Shown piece by piece: positions 20,269-32,500 of a DNA stretch of 32,500 nucleotides. The position numbers and the translations under genes are program-made. Within the stretch, counting starts at the first letter, position 1. Each line of letters opens with the position of its first letter. The notes below the pieces were generated by a model. It saw only the letters and a program-made list of their open reading frames with translations. It had not been told where the DNA came from and made no database searches. This DNA comes from Leptospira weilii (GTDB lineage Bacteria > Spirochaetota > Leptospiria > Leptospirales > Leptospiraceae): assembly GCF_006874765.1 (NCBI RefSeq), contig NZ_CP040840.1:3220001-3252500 (forward strand), read 5' to 3'.

Positions 20269-22530
20269 ATGACGGATTCGATTTTCTTTTTTCCGGTACG
20301 GCATCATAGCGTCGTCGCCTCGCTGGCGCTTCGAAAATCGATGAACGAGCTGAAACCTTCGGCGGTTCTCATCGAAGGTCCTTCCGATTTCAATCCCAAG
20401 ATGAACGAGTTGTATTTGCCGCACACTCTGCCGATCGCGATCTATAGTTTCGTCCGGAACGAACTCTCGCAAGGCGCCTATTTTCCGTTATGCGATTATT
20501 CCCCCGAATGGGTCGCGTTACAAACCGCAAAATCTTTACAAATTCCCGCGTTCTTTATAGACCTGCCTTGGGCCGATCTTTGTTCGATCCACGACATTAC
20601 GAAAGATCCCGTTCATGAAACGGAACGATTTCACTCCGACGATCCGTTTCAAACCAACGATTTCATTTCAGCCCTCTGCAAAAAAATGGGAGTTCCTCGG
20701 TTTCAGGATTTATGGGAAGAACTCTTCGAAGTCGATCTACAAACGCAAACATACGAGGAACGAGTTGCGATCTTCTGCGATCAGGTTCTAAAAGAATCCA
20801 ACCCTCCGGACAAAACGACTCGAATGAGAGAATCGTTTATGGCCTTTCAAATTCGACTTGCACGGACGCGGTTTACCGGACCCGTATTCGTCGTTACGGG
20901 CGGACTTCATTCTTCCGCATTGAGGCAAAGAATGTCAAGGCCCGCGGAACCGGACGAGTTATACTGGAACGACCGCAAAACACCCGATTGCGAGCAAGGA
21001 ATCGCTCTCACTCCTTATTCCAACGTTAGATTTGAAACGCCGAACGGTTCCGGAATTGCAAACCTCGGTTTTTACGAATTTGTCTGGGAAAGCATTCAAA
21101 AAAATGAATATTTTGATCATCGTCCATTGGTCCGAAAGATCATCACTTCACTGCGGAAAAAAGGACAAAGGATCGGTACAGCCGATCGAATCGCGGCCGA
21201 AACCATGAGCAGGGCTTTGGCCGATCTAAGAGGCCACAAAGATCTATGGAAAAACGATCTGATCGACGGTTTTCGCGCGACCTTGGTCAAAGACGAAATC
21301 GCAAGAGACGTCGGACATCCGCTTCTCGATACGATCTCGGAAGTGATGCGGGGAGATCGTATCGGTCGTTTGGCCGAAGGAACTTCGCTGCCTCCGATCG
21401 TTTCAGACATTGAAACTATATTAAAAAATTATAACCTTTTAGCCAAACGGGAAAAGCGGACTTTCGAACTCGACCTGTCGCAATCGGAACAAAAAGTGCA
21501 AAGCAGGATTCTACATCGATTGGATCTTTTGAAAATCGCAGGATATTCCCTAACTCAGCGCGCGGATGCGATCGCTCACGACGTAAGGGAAAAATGGGAA
21601 ATCTCGATGCAAACGGATTTTCACGCGTCCTGTATAGAAGCTTCTCGATACGGAAGCACACTTTCGGAAGCGGCAGCGGGAGTATTGAATCGGCGGATCC
21701 GCACGGAAACGGATTTGGAACTCGCCGCCGCCTGTCTTGTAGACGCGGCGTTAGCCGGCTTAGGAAAGCATACTGCTTTTCTGTTAAAACGACTTTCGGA
21801 ATTGATTCCGATCGAAAGCGATTTCCTCAAAGTCTGCGCAGCCCTGGAACAAATCGCCTATCTATACGTATATGATGAAATTCTAAAGTTAGAGAAAAGA
21901 GAAAACCTAGCGGGAATTCTCCGCGAAACCTATCGTAGATCCCTCAACCTTTTGGATCGGCTCGGGGCGACTTCCTCTCAGGGATTGGAACAGGCACGAA
22001 GCGTGAATATCGCAGTGAGAACCTACGAATATTTTTCGGAATCTTTAACGTTGTCTTCGGACGAGATAGAAGGTATCTTATCGCGGATAAGCGCGGATTC
22101 GGAAATAGATCCTTTCGTTCGAGGAGCGGTTTGCGGCGCTCGATGGAAATTGAATTTCGCGGACACGATCGTGGATCAGCTGAACTCTTTCTATGATCCT
22201 AGCAAACTGGGAGATTTTCTATCGGGGCTTTTTTTAACCGCTCGTGAAACCGTACAGCGGAACAAAAACCTTTTGACTGCTTTAAACGATAGAATCTCCG
22301 ACTTATCTTATACGGAATTTTTGGAAGCGTTACCGGCAATTCATACGGCTTTCACATTTTTCACCCCGAGGGAAAAACACAATATAGGACTCAGTCTATT
22401 CGAGATTCTTCAACCGGGAACCGTAGAGACGTTTTCAAATCAAGAAGATCCTAAAACGGTTTTGAGGGCGATGGAATTCGAACGGATTCTTTTCGATGCG
22501 GCTTTCCGATACGGAATACGAACGAATTAA
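20269..22530 (+). CDS. DUF5682 family protein (YehM-like)
   Basis: 753 residues, soluble, no signal. The N-terminus [16 protein letters not shown] (R11-H12-H13-S14) and IEGPSD (35-40), plus GGLHS (211-215), form the DUF5682 pattern. Its histidine-rich arrangement recalls the TraB/ChaN/EreA-type fold, so a metal-dependent or hydrolase-like activity is possible but unproven. The remaining two-thirds is helical without known motifs. It lies between the MoxR and VWA genes, as in E. coli yehL-yehM-yehP. There is no clear Shine-Dalgarno before the ATG; the 155-base gap from the AAA+ gene is largely filled by MITE D copy 2, which may have separated the two genes. Confidence 0.85.
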   Translation: MTDSIFFFPVRHHSVVASLALRKSMNELKPSAVLIEGPSDFNPKMNELYLPHTLPIAIYSFVRNELSQGAYFPLCDYSPEWVALQTAKSLQIPAFFIDLPWADLCSIHDITKDPVHETERFHSDDPFQTNDFISALCKKMGVPRFQDLWEELFEVDLQTQTYEERVAIFCDQVLKESNPPDKTTRMRESFMAFQIRLARTRFTGPVFVVTGGLHSSALRQRMSRPAEPDELYWNDRKTPDCEQGIALTPYSNVRFETPNGSGIANLGFYEFVWESIQKNEYFDHRPLVRKIITSLRKKGQRIGTADRIAAETMSRALADLRGHKDLWKNDLIDGFRATLVKDEIARDVGHPLLDTISEVMRGDRIGRLAEGTSLPPIVSDIETILKNYNLLAKREKRTFELDLSQSEQKVQSRILHRLDLLKIAGYSLTQRADAIAHDVREKWEISMQTDFHASCIEASRYGSTLSEAAAGVLNRRIRTETDLELAAACLVDAALAGLGKHTAFLLKRLSELIPIESDFLKVCAALEQIAYLYVYDEILKLEKRENLAGILRETYRRSLNLLDRLGATSSQGLEQARSVNIAVRTYEYFSESLTLSSDEIEGILSRISADSEIDPFVRGAVCGARWKLNFADTIVDQLNSFYDPSKLGDFLSGLFLTARETVQRNKNLLTALNDRISDLSYTEFLEALPAIHTAFTFFTPREKHNIGLSLFEILQPGTVETFSNQEDPKTVLRAMEFERILFDAAFRYGIRTN

Positions 22531-22582
22531 ATTACGGAGTTGAAAACGGAGTTTCGGCGAAAACCGCAAACACATTAAAAAA

Positions 22583-23968
22583 ATGGAATACGACAAAGAC
22601 GATTTCAATACGTTCGTGCGATGGCGCTTGATTTTAGGAACAGGTTCCGAACAAGCGTTAGGCGCCCCTCCTCTCTCCGAACAACAAAAAAGAATGAGCC
22701 GGGCCCTCGAATATCTTTATGGAAGGGAATACGGCTCGGATCGAAATACGAGAACGGGAAGTTCGGGAGAATACGACTCGGATCGAAAAACAAGAACGGG
22801 GAATTCGGGAGAATACGACTCGGATCGAAAAACAAGAACGGGAAGTTCGGGAGAATACAGCTCGGATCGAAATACGAGAACGGGAAGTTCGGGGGAATAC
22901 GGCTCGGATCAAAATACAAGAACGGGAAGTTCGGGAGAATACGGCTCGGATCGAAATACAAGAACGGGGAATTCGGGAGAATACGGCTCGGATCGAAATA
23001 CAAGAGCGGGAAGTTCGGGAGAATCGAAATTAACCGTGCCTTTATGGATCAACGAAATACACGAACTGTTTCCGAAAACAACGATCGAACGGATCGAAAA
23101 GGACGCATTAGAACGTTATCAAGTGATGGAGATGGTGACAAATCCGGAACTTTTGAAACGAGTTTCCCCGAACAAGACCCTTCTCAAAGCGGTACTGCAT
23201 ACGCGTCATCTAATGGAGCCTAACGTGTTGAACCTCGCCCGCGAACTCGTGCGAAAGGTGGTGGAGGAATTGATGAAAAAATTAGAGACTACCATTCTAA
23301 CCTCCTTTCGAGGTGTGAAAAATCGAAATCGGCGCTCTTCTCTTAGGATTTACAAAAACTTCGACGTCAAAGGAACGATTCGCGCCAATCTAAAACATTT
23401 CGATCCCGCTTCCAAAAAACTGATTCTGCAAAAACCCTTATTCCATTCGAGAATCCATCGTTCCATGGCCGATCGTTGGCGGCTGATTATCCTGGTGGAT
23501 CAATCCGGAAGTATGGCGGACAGCGTGATTCATTCCGCGGTTACCGCTTCGATTTTCTGGGGAATTAAAACGCTTAAAACGACTTTGGTTCTTTTCGATA
23601 CGAACGTTGTGGATGTGACGGATCATTGTTCCGATCCTGTGGAGACTCTCATGAAAGTGCAGTTAGGCGGAGGAACGGATATCGGTTCCGCAGTTTTATA
23701 TGCGGAAGGAAAAATCGAAAATCCTCGCAGAACCATGATCATACTCATCAGCGATCTTTTCGAAGGCGCCCCTCCCTCGAGACTCGTTTCCGCGGTTCAT
23801 AGACTGGCGGAAAGCGGAGTTCGAATCTTGGGTTTAGCCGCGTTAGACGAAACTGCAAACCCGAGCTACGACGCGGAAATGGCGGATAAACTCGTCAAAG
23901 CGGGAGCCGAAATAGGAGCTATGACTCCCGGCGAACTTGCGGAATGGGTCGGCGATAAAATCGGGTAA
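22583..23968 (+). CDS. VWA-domain protein with intact MIDAS and a 14-residue repeat array (YehP-like)
   Basis: 461 residues. Residues 49-146 are seven 14-residue repeats, consensus [14 protein letters not shown]. Residues 150-295 are helical and basic. Residues 298-460 are a von Willebrand A domain with a complete metal-binding MIDAS: DQSGS (306-310), Thr365 in GGGTDIG, Asp391 in [11 protein letters not shown] proteins paired with MoxR ATPases act as adaptors that bring substrates to the ATPase ring. E. coli YehP is about 80 residues shorter, roughly the length of the repeat array, which therefore looks like a local insertion. The start follows an A-rich leader without a clear Shine-Dalgarno. 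It is followed after seven bases by the SWIM gene. Confidence 0.9.
   Translation: MEYDKDDFNTFVRWRLILGTGSEQALGAPPLSEQQKRMSRALEYLYGREYGSDRNTRTGSSGEYDSDRKTRTGNSGEYDSDRKTRTGSSGEYSSDRNTRTGSSGEYGSDQNTRTGSSGEYGSDRNTRTGNSGEYGSDRNTRAGSSGESKLTVPLWINEIHELFPKTTIERIEKDALERYQVMEMVTNPELLKRVSPNKTLLKAVLHTRHLMEPNVLNLARELVRKVVEELMKKLETTILTSFRGVKNRNRRSSLRIYKNFDVKGTIRANLKHFDPASKKLILQKPLFHSRIHRSMADRWRLIILVDQSGSMADSVIHSAVTASIFWGIKTLKTTLVLFDTNVVDVTDHCSDPVETLMKVQLGGGTDIGSAVLYAEGKIENPRRTMIILISDLFEGAPPSRLVSAVHRLAESGVRILGLAALDETANPSYDAEMADKLVKAGAEIGAMTPGELAEWVGDKIG
22727..23020 (+). repeat. 42-bp minisatellite (7 units) in the VWA gene
   Basis: Seven in-frame 42-bp units starting at 22727, 22769, 22811, 22853, 22895, 22937 and 22979. 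Units differ at a few positions only (Gly/Asp/Ser at residue 3, Asn/Lys at 7, Ser/Asn at 12), so they are recent. All forward frames and some reverse frames stay open across the array, a consequence of the periodicity. Confidence 0.95.
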
Positions 23969-23975
23969 TACGAAG

Positions 23976-25901
23976 ATGCGCAAAGACATTCTCTCTTTAT
24001 CACTACAGGAATTGGAAATATTAACGAGCAAAGGAACCGTTAGCCGCGCCGTTAAGGAAGTCGAATCCGACATCCAAGGAGAATGGAAAGAAACCCAAGA
24101 CGGAAACACGGAAGTCGTCTGGGAAGACTCCGTCACCTGCGTTCTCCCGGAAGCGGCGTCGATCCAGGACTTCGTATGCACATGTCCCTCTGCGGGAATT
24201 TGCAGGCACATCGTTCGTACCGTTGTCGCTTATCAAAAACGTTCGGCCGCGGACGAGCCGAAACTATCCTGGAATCCGGGCGACATCGACGACGAAAGTC
24301 TGCGATCTTTTTTATCGGCCTCCTCCCTTGCAAAAGCGAAATCCGTTTTCGATTCGGGCATCGCGATCGAACTTGATCGAACGGAGACTCCGACCGCCAA
24401 AATTGAGGGATTGGGAAACGTATTCTTTCCCGTTCCAAACGATGTAAGATACGCGCGCTCCGATCGAAAGGGATCGATCGGAGAACAGGCGGTTGCGATC
24501 GCGGTGTGGGCATTTCGTCTAATGCATAAAAACAAAGGATTTGTTTCCACAGAACGGAAAAAAACCGGAATTCCGATTCACATCACCGATGGCGCGGACA
24601 TCGCCCTAAAGGAAATCGTCGAATACGGTTTTCAAAGCGTATCTTCGGAACGTATCCGAAACGCGTTATCCGATCTAGAGCGATCCTGTATCCGGGAAGG
24701 ACTGTTATGGCCCGCAGACGTTTTGGCCGAATTGCGGGAAAAATATTCAAAATATTTGATACACGATTCGCAGTTCGACCCGAATCAAATCGCATATCTT
24801 TTGGGAGAATGGTTTGTCAGAACGGACGCATTGAAAGAGAACAAAGGCGAGATTCCTTTCTCCATGATCGCCGGAGACTCCAAAAAGTATTCTTCCGAAC
24901 TGACCACACGGACCTTGATCGGACTCGGATCGGATGTACGCGTTTTTAAAAAAGGTTTTACGGTACGTTCCTATTTTACGGCCCAAAATTCCGACGAAGT
25001 GTTGTTATGCGAACGTTTTTTGGAAAGACCGGCCGAAGAACCGTTTCACGCGGCGGGAAATCTTTCCGCGCTCAAGGGAATTCCCCTTATAGAATTCGGA
25101 AAGAGTTCGATCGTCAGCTCTTCGGTTAAAAGAACCGCTTCCGGTAGATTACAATTCGGTAATAAAGCGATTTCGAATCCTCATACGCTTCGTTTCGAAT
25201 CGTTGTACGAAGGAATTTTTTACGACGATTACGACAAGGCAATCCGAACAATTTCGCAGCGGCCTCCCCGAGCCTTGGGACCTCGCTCCGCGGCGGGAAA
25301 TTTTTTAGTCTTGAAAGCGGATCGATTCGATCCGCCGTATTTCGACGACGTTACCCAAAAGATGAAACTGGAAGTAGAGGACAAAAACGGAACGGTCGCG
25401 TATGTTTCTTTTCCGTATTATAGCAGGGCAGTAAACGGACTGGAGAATCTTCGACAGTCGTTGTTTGATTCTTCTCTTTGTTATCTTTGCGGGATCGCGA
25501 GTTCCGTATCCGGTAAATTGCACATTCAACCCGTATCGGTCGTGATCGAACGAAACGGGGATCGCACGATGTTACAGCCGTATTTGGACTCGAAAACTTC
25601 CACGTCGGATTTTTCGATGTCGAGTCGGTCTTTTTCCGAACAAGATCCCTTGAAAGAATATATCGCCGAACTCACATCCGCGGTTTCCGATCTTTGTACG
25701 GTCGGTTTGAAAAGATACGATCAAACGAACCTTTGGAAAAGACTGATCCAACGATCCAATTCGCTCGGACTCGGAAAAATCACGATCCTTTTGGAATCGG
25801 TTCTTCATTCGATGCAGAATTCCGGTAAAAAGGACGTTTCGCCGGTTCTTACTCTGACGGCCCTTCTCTGCCTTTCCAGAGACGTCGAAATTCCGTCCTA
25901 A
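23976..25901 (+). CDS. SWIM zinc-finger protein (YehQ-like)
   Basis: 641 residues from ATG 23976; a TTG at 23937 would add 13 residues and overlap the VWA gene, and is less likely. The SWIM motif CxCx(5)CxH is at C68, C70, C76 and H78 (FVCTCPSAGICRH), placed near the N-terminus. SWIM fingers bind zinc and mediate DNA or protein contacts. The rest is mixed alpha/beta without recognised motifs. The start is seven bases after the VWA stop, so the two are surely co-transcribed. The size and position match E. coli YehQ, the last gene of the yehL-M-P-Q set. Base composition is GC-richer than most of the window. Confidence 0.88.
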   Translation: MRKDILSLSLQELEILTSKGTVSRAVKEVESDIQGEWKETQDGNTEVVWEDSVTCVLPEAASIQDFVCTCPSAGICRHIVRTVVAYQKRSAADEPKLSWNPGDIDDESLRSFLSASSLAKAKSVFDSGIAIELDRTETPTAKIEGLGNVFFPVPNDVRYARSDRKGSIGEQAVAIAVWAFRLMHKNKGFVSTERKKTGIPIHITDGADIALKEIVEYGFQSVSSERIRNALSDLERSCIREGLLWPADVLAELREKYSKYLIHDSQFDPNQIAYLLGEWFVRTDALKENKGEIPFSMIAGDSKKYSSELTTRTLIGLGSDVRVFKKGFTVRSYFTAQNSDEVLLCERFLERPAEEPFHAAGNLSALKGIPLIEFGKSSIVSSSVKRTASGRLQFGNKAISNPHTLRFESLYEGIFYDDYDKAIRTISQRPPRALGPRSAAGNFLVLKADRFDPPYFDDVTQKMKLEVEDKNGTVAYVSFPYYSRAVNGLENLRQSLFDSSLCYLCGIASSVSGKLHIQPVSVVIERNGDRTMLQPYLDSKTSTSDFSMSSRSFSEQDPLKEYIAELTSAVSDLCTVGLKRYDQTNLWKRLIQRSNSLGLGKITILLESVLHSMQNSGKKDVSPVLTLTALLCLSRDVEIPS

Positions 25902-26128
25902 ATCGAACCGGGTCCGAAAACATTTTTTCACGAAAGAATTTCATATTTTCTGAATATTCTAAAAACAACATGAGTTCTAACTGAAAAAGAATCTTTTAAA
26001 AAGAGGGTTTCTACAATTTTAGAATTTGTTCGTAAAATCGCGATTTGCTGTAGCTTCGACTTTAAAGAATAGATTTACAAAGTTCAAATTACAACTTTTT
26101 ACAGAAAAATGAACCATGGATTTCTTAT

Positions 26129-26143
26129 GCCGAACTCACGTTA
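26129..26143 (+). repeat. Solo terminal repeat of MITE family A
   Basis: GCCGAACTCACGTTA, identical to the right end of copy 2. The matching left end is absent or badly decayed (possible trace ACATGAGTTC near 25968). It lies eight bases from MITE B copy 3. Confidence 0.5.
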
Positions 26144-26151
26144 AAAATAAT

Positions 26152-26252
26152 AGAGTTGTTGAAAAATTCCATAGTTCCAATTAACAAAACTGCTTCAATC
26201 GTCCATTCCAATGAAACAGAAATAAACTAAGAATTAATTTTTCAATAACTCT
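26152..26252 (+). repeat. MITE-like repeat family B, copy 3
   Basis: 101 bp, AGAGTTGTTGAAAAATTC to AATTTTTCAATAACTCT, with interior GCTTCAATCGTCCATT shared with copy 4. Confidence 0.8.
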
Positions 26253-26553
26253 ATTATATGGACATATCAACATTTCTACGATCGCCTAAGAATCTGTCCC
26301 AAAACCCGTCGAGCGCCCATAGAAGCGAGACGCTTTAGTTTCACAAGTGTGGGAACTCATACAAAAATCTAACGATATTATAAACTACTTGAAAGTTCTC
26401 AAACTGCCCAAAACGACGATTTTTGCAGGAACTACTACAATTCATGAAGAATGATTATGTAAATTCTTTGAGGCTTTTGAACCAGCCCTCATGTTTTCGA
26501 AATATAAATCAAAAAACATACAATTTTCAGAATATTCTAAATTAAGAATATAT

Positions 26554-26634
26554 AACTATTTCAAAAATACCTTATGCCTAAATACCGATCCCGATCATTC
26601 CAAGATATTTTCAAGATCGCTTATAGAACTTTTC
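26554..26634 (+). repeat. Diverged MITE family D, copy 3
   Basis: Blocks CTATTTCAAAAATAC, CTTATGCCT, CAAGATATTTTCAAGATCGCTT line up with family D copy 1 in the same orientation, but with many changes. Confidence 0.4.
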
Positions 26635-26861
26635 CCAAAACTTAGATAGAAACGTTGTCGCAAATTTTTCACACAACGAAGGAGTTCCTACAGATTACGT
26701 CTCTTTGGCTATGGATCGGCTTTCGAATCGATTCTATTGTCGTTCGACTCCCGTTGGAGTTCCTACATTTGCAAAACTAAAGCGCAGAGCGGCCGCTCTG
26801 CAGAATTCGGAACAAGTTCTATTCAAAATCGACCGTGTTTCAAATCCGTTGTTTTTCACGT

Positions 26862-28694
<1,833 letters not shown>

Positions 28695-28781
28695 ACTTTC
28701 TTCTTAAAGGAATTCGTTCGAAAACGAAATTCTACGGTATTGATAAAACTTTCGTCAGTTTTAAAACCTTTCCTAAGAACA

Positions 28782-28830
<49 letters not shown>

Positions 28831-28834
28831 TCGT

Positions 28835-30081
<1,247 letters not shown>

Positions 30082-30100
30082 AGTCTTCGATTTCCAGAAT

Positions 30101-30200
30101 AGAGTTGTTGAAAAATTCAATGATAAAGTTTAACAAAATTGCTTCAATCGTCCATTTCAATAAACGGAAGCAAATGGAGAATTAATTTTTCAACAACTCT
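30101..30200 (+). repeat. MITE-like repeat family B, copy 4
   Basis: 100 bp, AGAGTTGTTGAAAAATTC to AATTTTTCAACAACTCT. The complementary ends would fold into a hairpin just past the lysC stop, so it may also act in transcript ending or stability. Confidence 0.8.
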
Positions 30201-30573
30201 AATCATTGAAAGGAAAGACGGAATTTCCAAACTCGTCGAGAGATCCGGATGTTCCGTCAAATCACCCGCCGCGTTAAGAAAATTGTAGTCTTTCCCGTAA
30301 ATACGGGAAACGACGCCCTTTGATATGCAAGCATCTCGTCATATTGAAGAAACATTTTTGATTTCGAAGATACAACGACCTCGCAAGTCTTATACATTAG
30401 AAAAATCTAAATCGATATTCAACAACATACGAAAACCCACCAGCGCGCCAGCGTCTCGGTAGGAAATCGAATTCAATCCTCTTTCGTAGAATGGAAGACG
30501 GCAAACAATTAAAAAAATACAAAAATCCAGTGCATCGCCGTAGTTTCGTAGCCCCATCAGCGGACTGTTCACA

Positions 30574-30618
<45 letters not shown>

Positions 30619-30849
30619 GTGTTGAATCGCCACGGCGACAATATGCCAGGATCGTCTCGGTTCCGCACGAAAAAGAAGGACCCCAAGTATAAAAGCGAGC
30701 TCTTGCCTGAGTTTCCCCTGATTTTGGGTGGTGGGGAGAATAACTCTATTTCGCTTTCTACGGGGCGCTTTCTTTCTCAACTGCGTTGAGAGCCGCTCAC
30801 GACGCTCCGCTGTTCGCTGGCTATTTCGCTTTCTACCATCACCTTACCC

Positions 30850-31020
<171 letters not shown>

Positions 31021-31330
31021 CTTGCATTTTATTGTATGTAAAGTTCTATCCACTAAAATCTAACCCCCTAATCACTAACACGTCGGAACACTTGAAAAAT
31101 ATCAGTTTTGATCCTTATTATTCCAAAAGCCTTCTTAATGGGTAAGGTTATGGGTTTAAGACCTCATATTATTTCGAGAAGGGACTCCAAAAAAATTACC
31201 CTATCGCAAATCGATTCAAATGCTTTGGGTGGCGTTTTTTCATTCCGCCCCATGACCAAAAAATTCGAATCAACCTCAGAAGAATCGGTAAATATCACAT
31301 TTATGAATGCGACATAGACCGAATTTTTGT

Positions 31331-31368
<38 letters not shown>

Positions 31369-31369
31369 C

Positions 31370-31410
<41 letters not shown>

Positions 31411-31434
31411 CTTTTTAATTACTTAATAGACAAG

Positions 31435-32500
<1,066 letters not shown>

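Larger units (their letters stand above)
25902..26861. other. Repeat-rich 960-bp gap without a gene
   Basis: Holds a lone MITE A end (26129-26143), MITE B copy 3 (26152-26252), four short TGTAGGAACTCC-type motifs (26349-26363, 26425-26439, 26681-26692, 26756-26767) and a diverged family D element (about 26554-26634). The open frame at 26705-26899 has no ribosome site and runs into the symporter gene. Confidence 0.6.

Noticed and set aside
22727..23020. Possible CRISPR array
   Set aside because: The units are contiguous with no unique spacers and are in frame within a gene.
22605..23223. Long overlapping open frames on both strands across the VWA repeat array
   Set aside because: They arise because a 42-bp unit without stops in several frames is repeated; only the frame with the VWA domain has homology and continues on both sides.
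31108..31317. 69-codon plus-strand frame after repeat E2
   Set aside because: No clear ribosome site, no recognised motif, and it starts next to repeat fragments; kept only as a possibility.

Overview
The window looks like a chromosomal segment of a spirochaete of the genus Leptospira, most likely from the pathogenic clade. This rests on the overall gene set, leptospiral-style lipoprotein signals, long repeat-filled intergenic gaps, and a by-eye GC content in the low forties for housekeeping genes. It cannot be resolved to species from the sequence alone.

Layout. Positions 1-1313 hold a CcmD-like protein, a CcmI-like zinc-ribbon protein and a lipoprotein, translationally packed. Positions 1953-4957 hold a thiolase and an acyl thioesterase on the minus strand, divergent from a TetR regulator, with a strong palindrome between them. 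Positions 5304-6834 hold msrB and an alpha/beta hydrolase with a very basic tail. Positions 7528-8867 hold yebC-ruvC on the minus strand. Positions 9068-10452 hold a c-type haem lipoprotein (DUF3365/Tll0287-like) and a secreted FG-GAP-like gene broken by a stop codon. Positions 10640-12595 look like two integron-type gene cassettes separated by attC-like sites: a DUF1871-like protein and a left-handed beta-helix protein. Positions 12596-14028 are degraded sequence.

The centrepiece is 14029-25901, five co-directional genes: a 1621-residue WGR-DUF4132-LRR protein, a MoxR-type AAA+ ATPase, a DUF5682 protein, a VWA protein with an intact MIDAS, and a SWIM zinc-finger protein. The set and the protein sizes match the uncharacterised Escherichia coli yehI/yehL/yehM/yehP/yehQ locus. 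A MoxR ATPase paired with a VWA protein usually means an ATP-driven remodelling machine. Here WGR, SWIM and LRR modules would supply nucleic-acid or protein recognition. The function is unknown. Leptospira-specific embellishments are the LRR block and a 7 x 42-bp in-frame minisatellite in the VWA gene.

After a 960-bp repeat-rich gap come a sodium:solute symporter (minus strand) divergent from aspartokinase lysC, then another repeat-rich gap, then the start of a dCache chemoreceptor cut by the window end.

A second theme is at least four families of short non-coding inverted-repeat (MITE-like) elements, with 2-4 copies each here. Several touch genes. One ends inside ruvC and supplies its stop codon, another supplies the stop codon of the AAA+ gene, and a third supplies the start codon and part of the signal peptide of the secreted protein gene at 9805.
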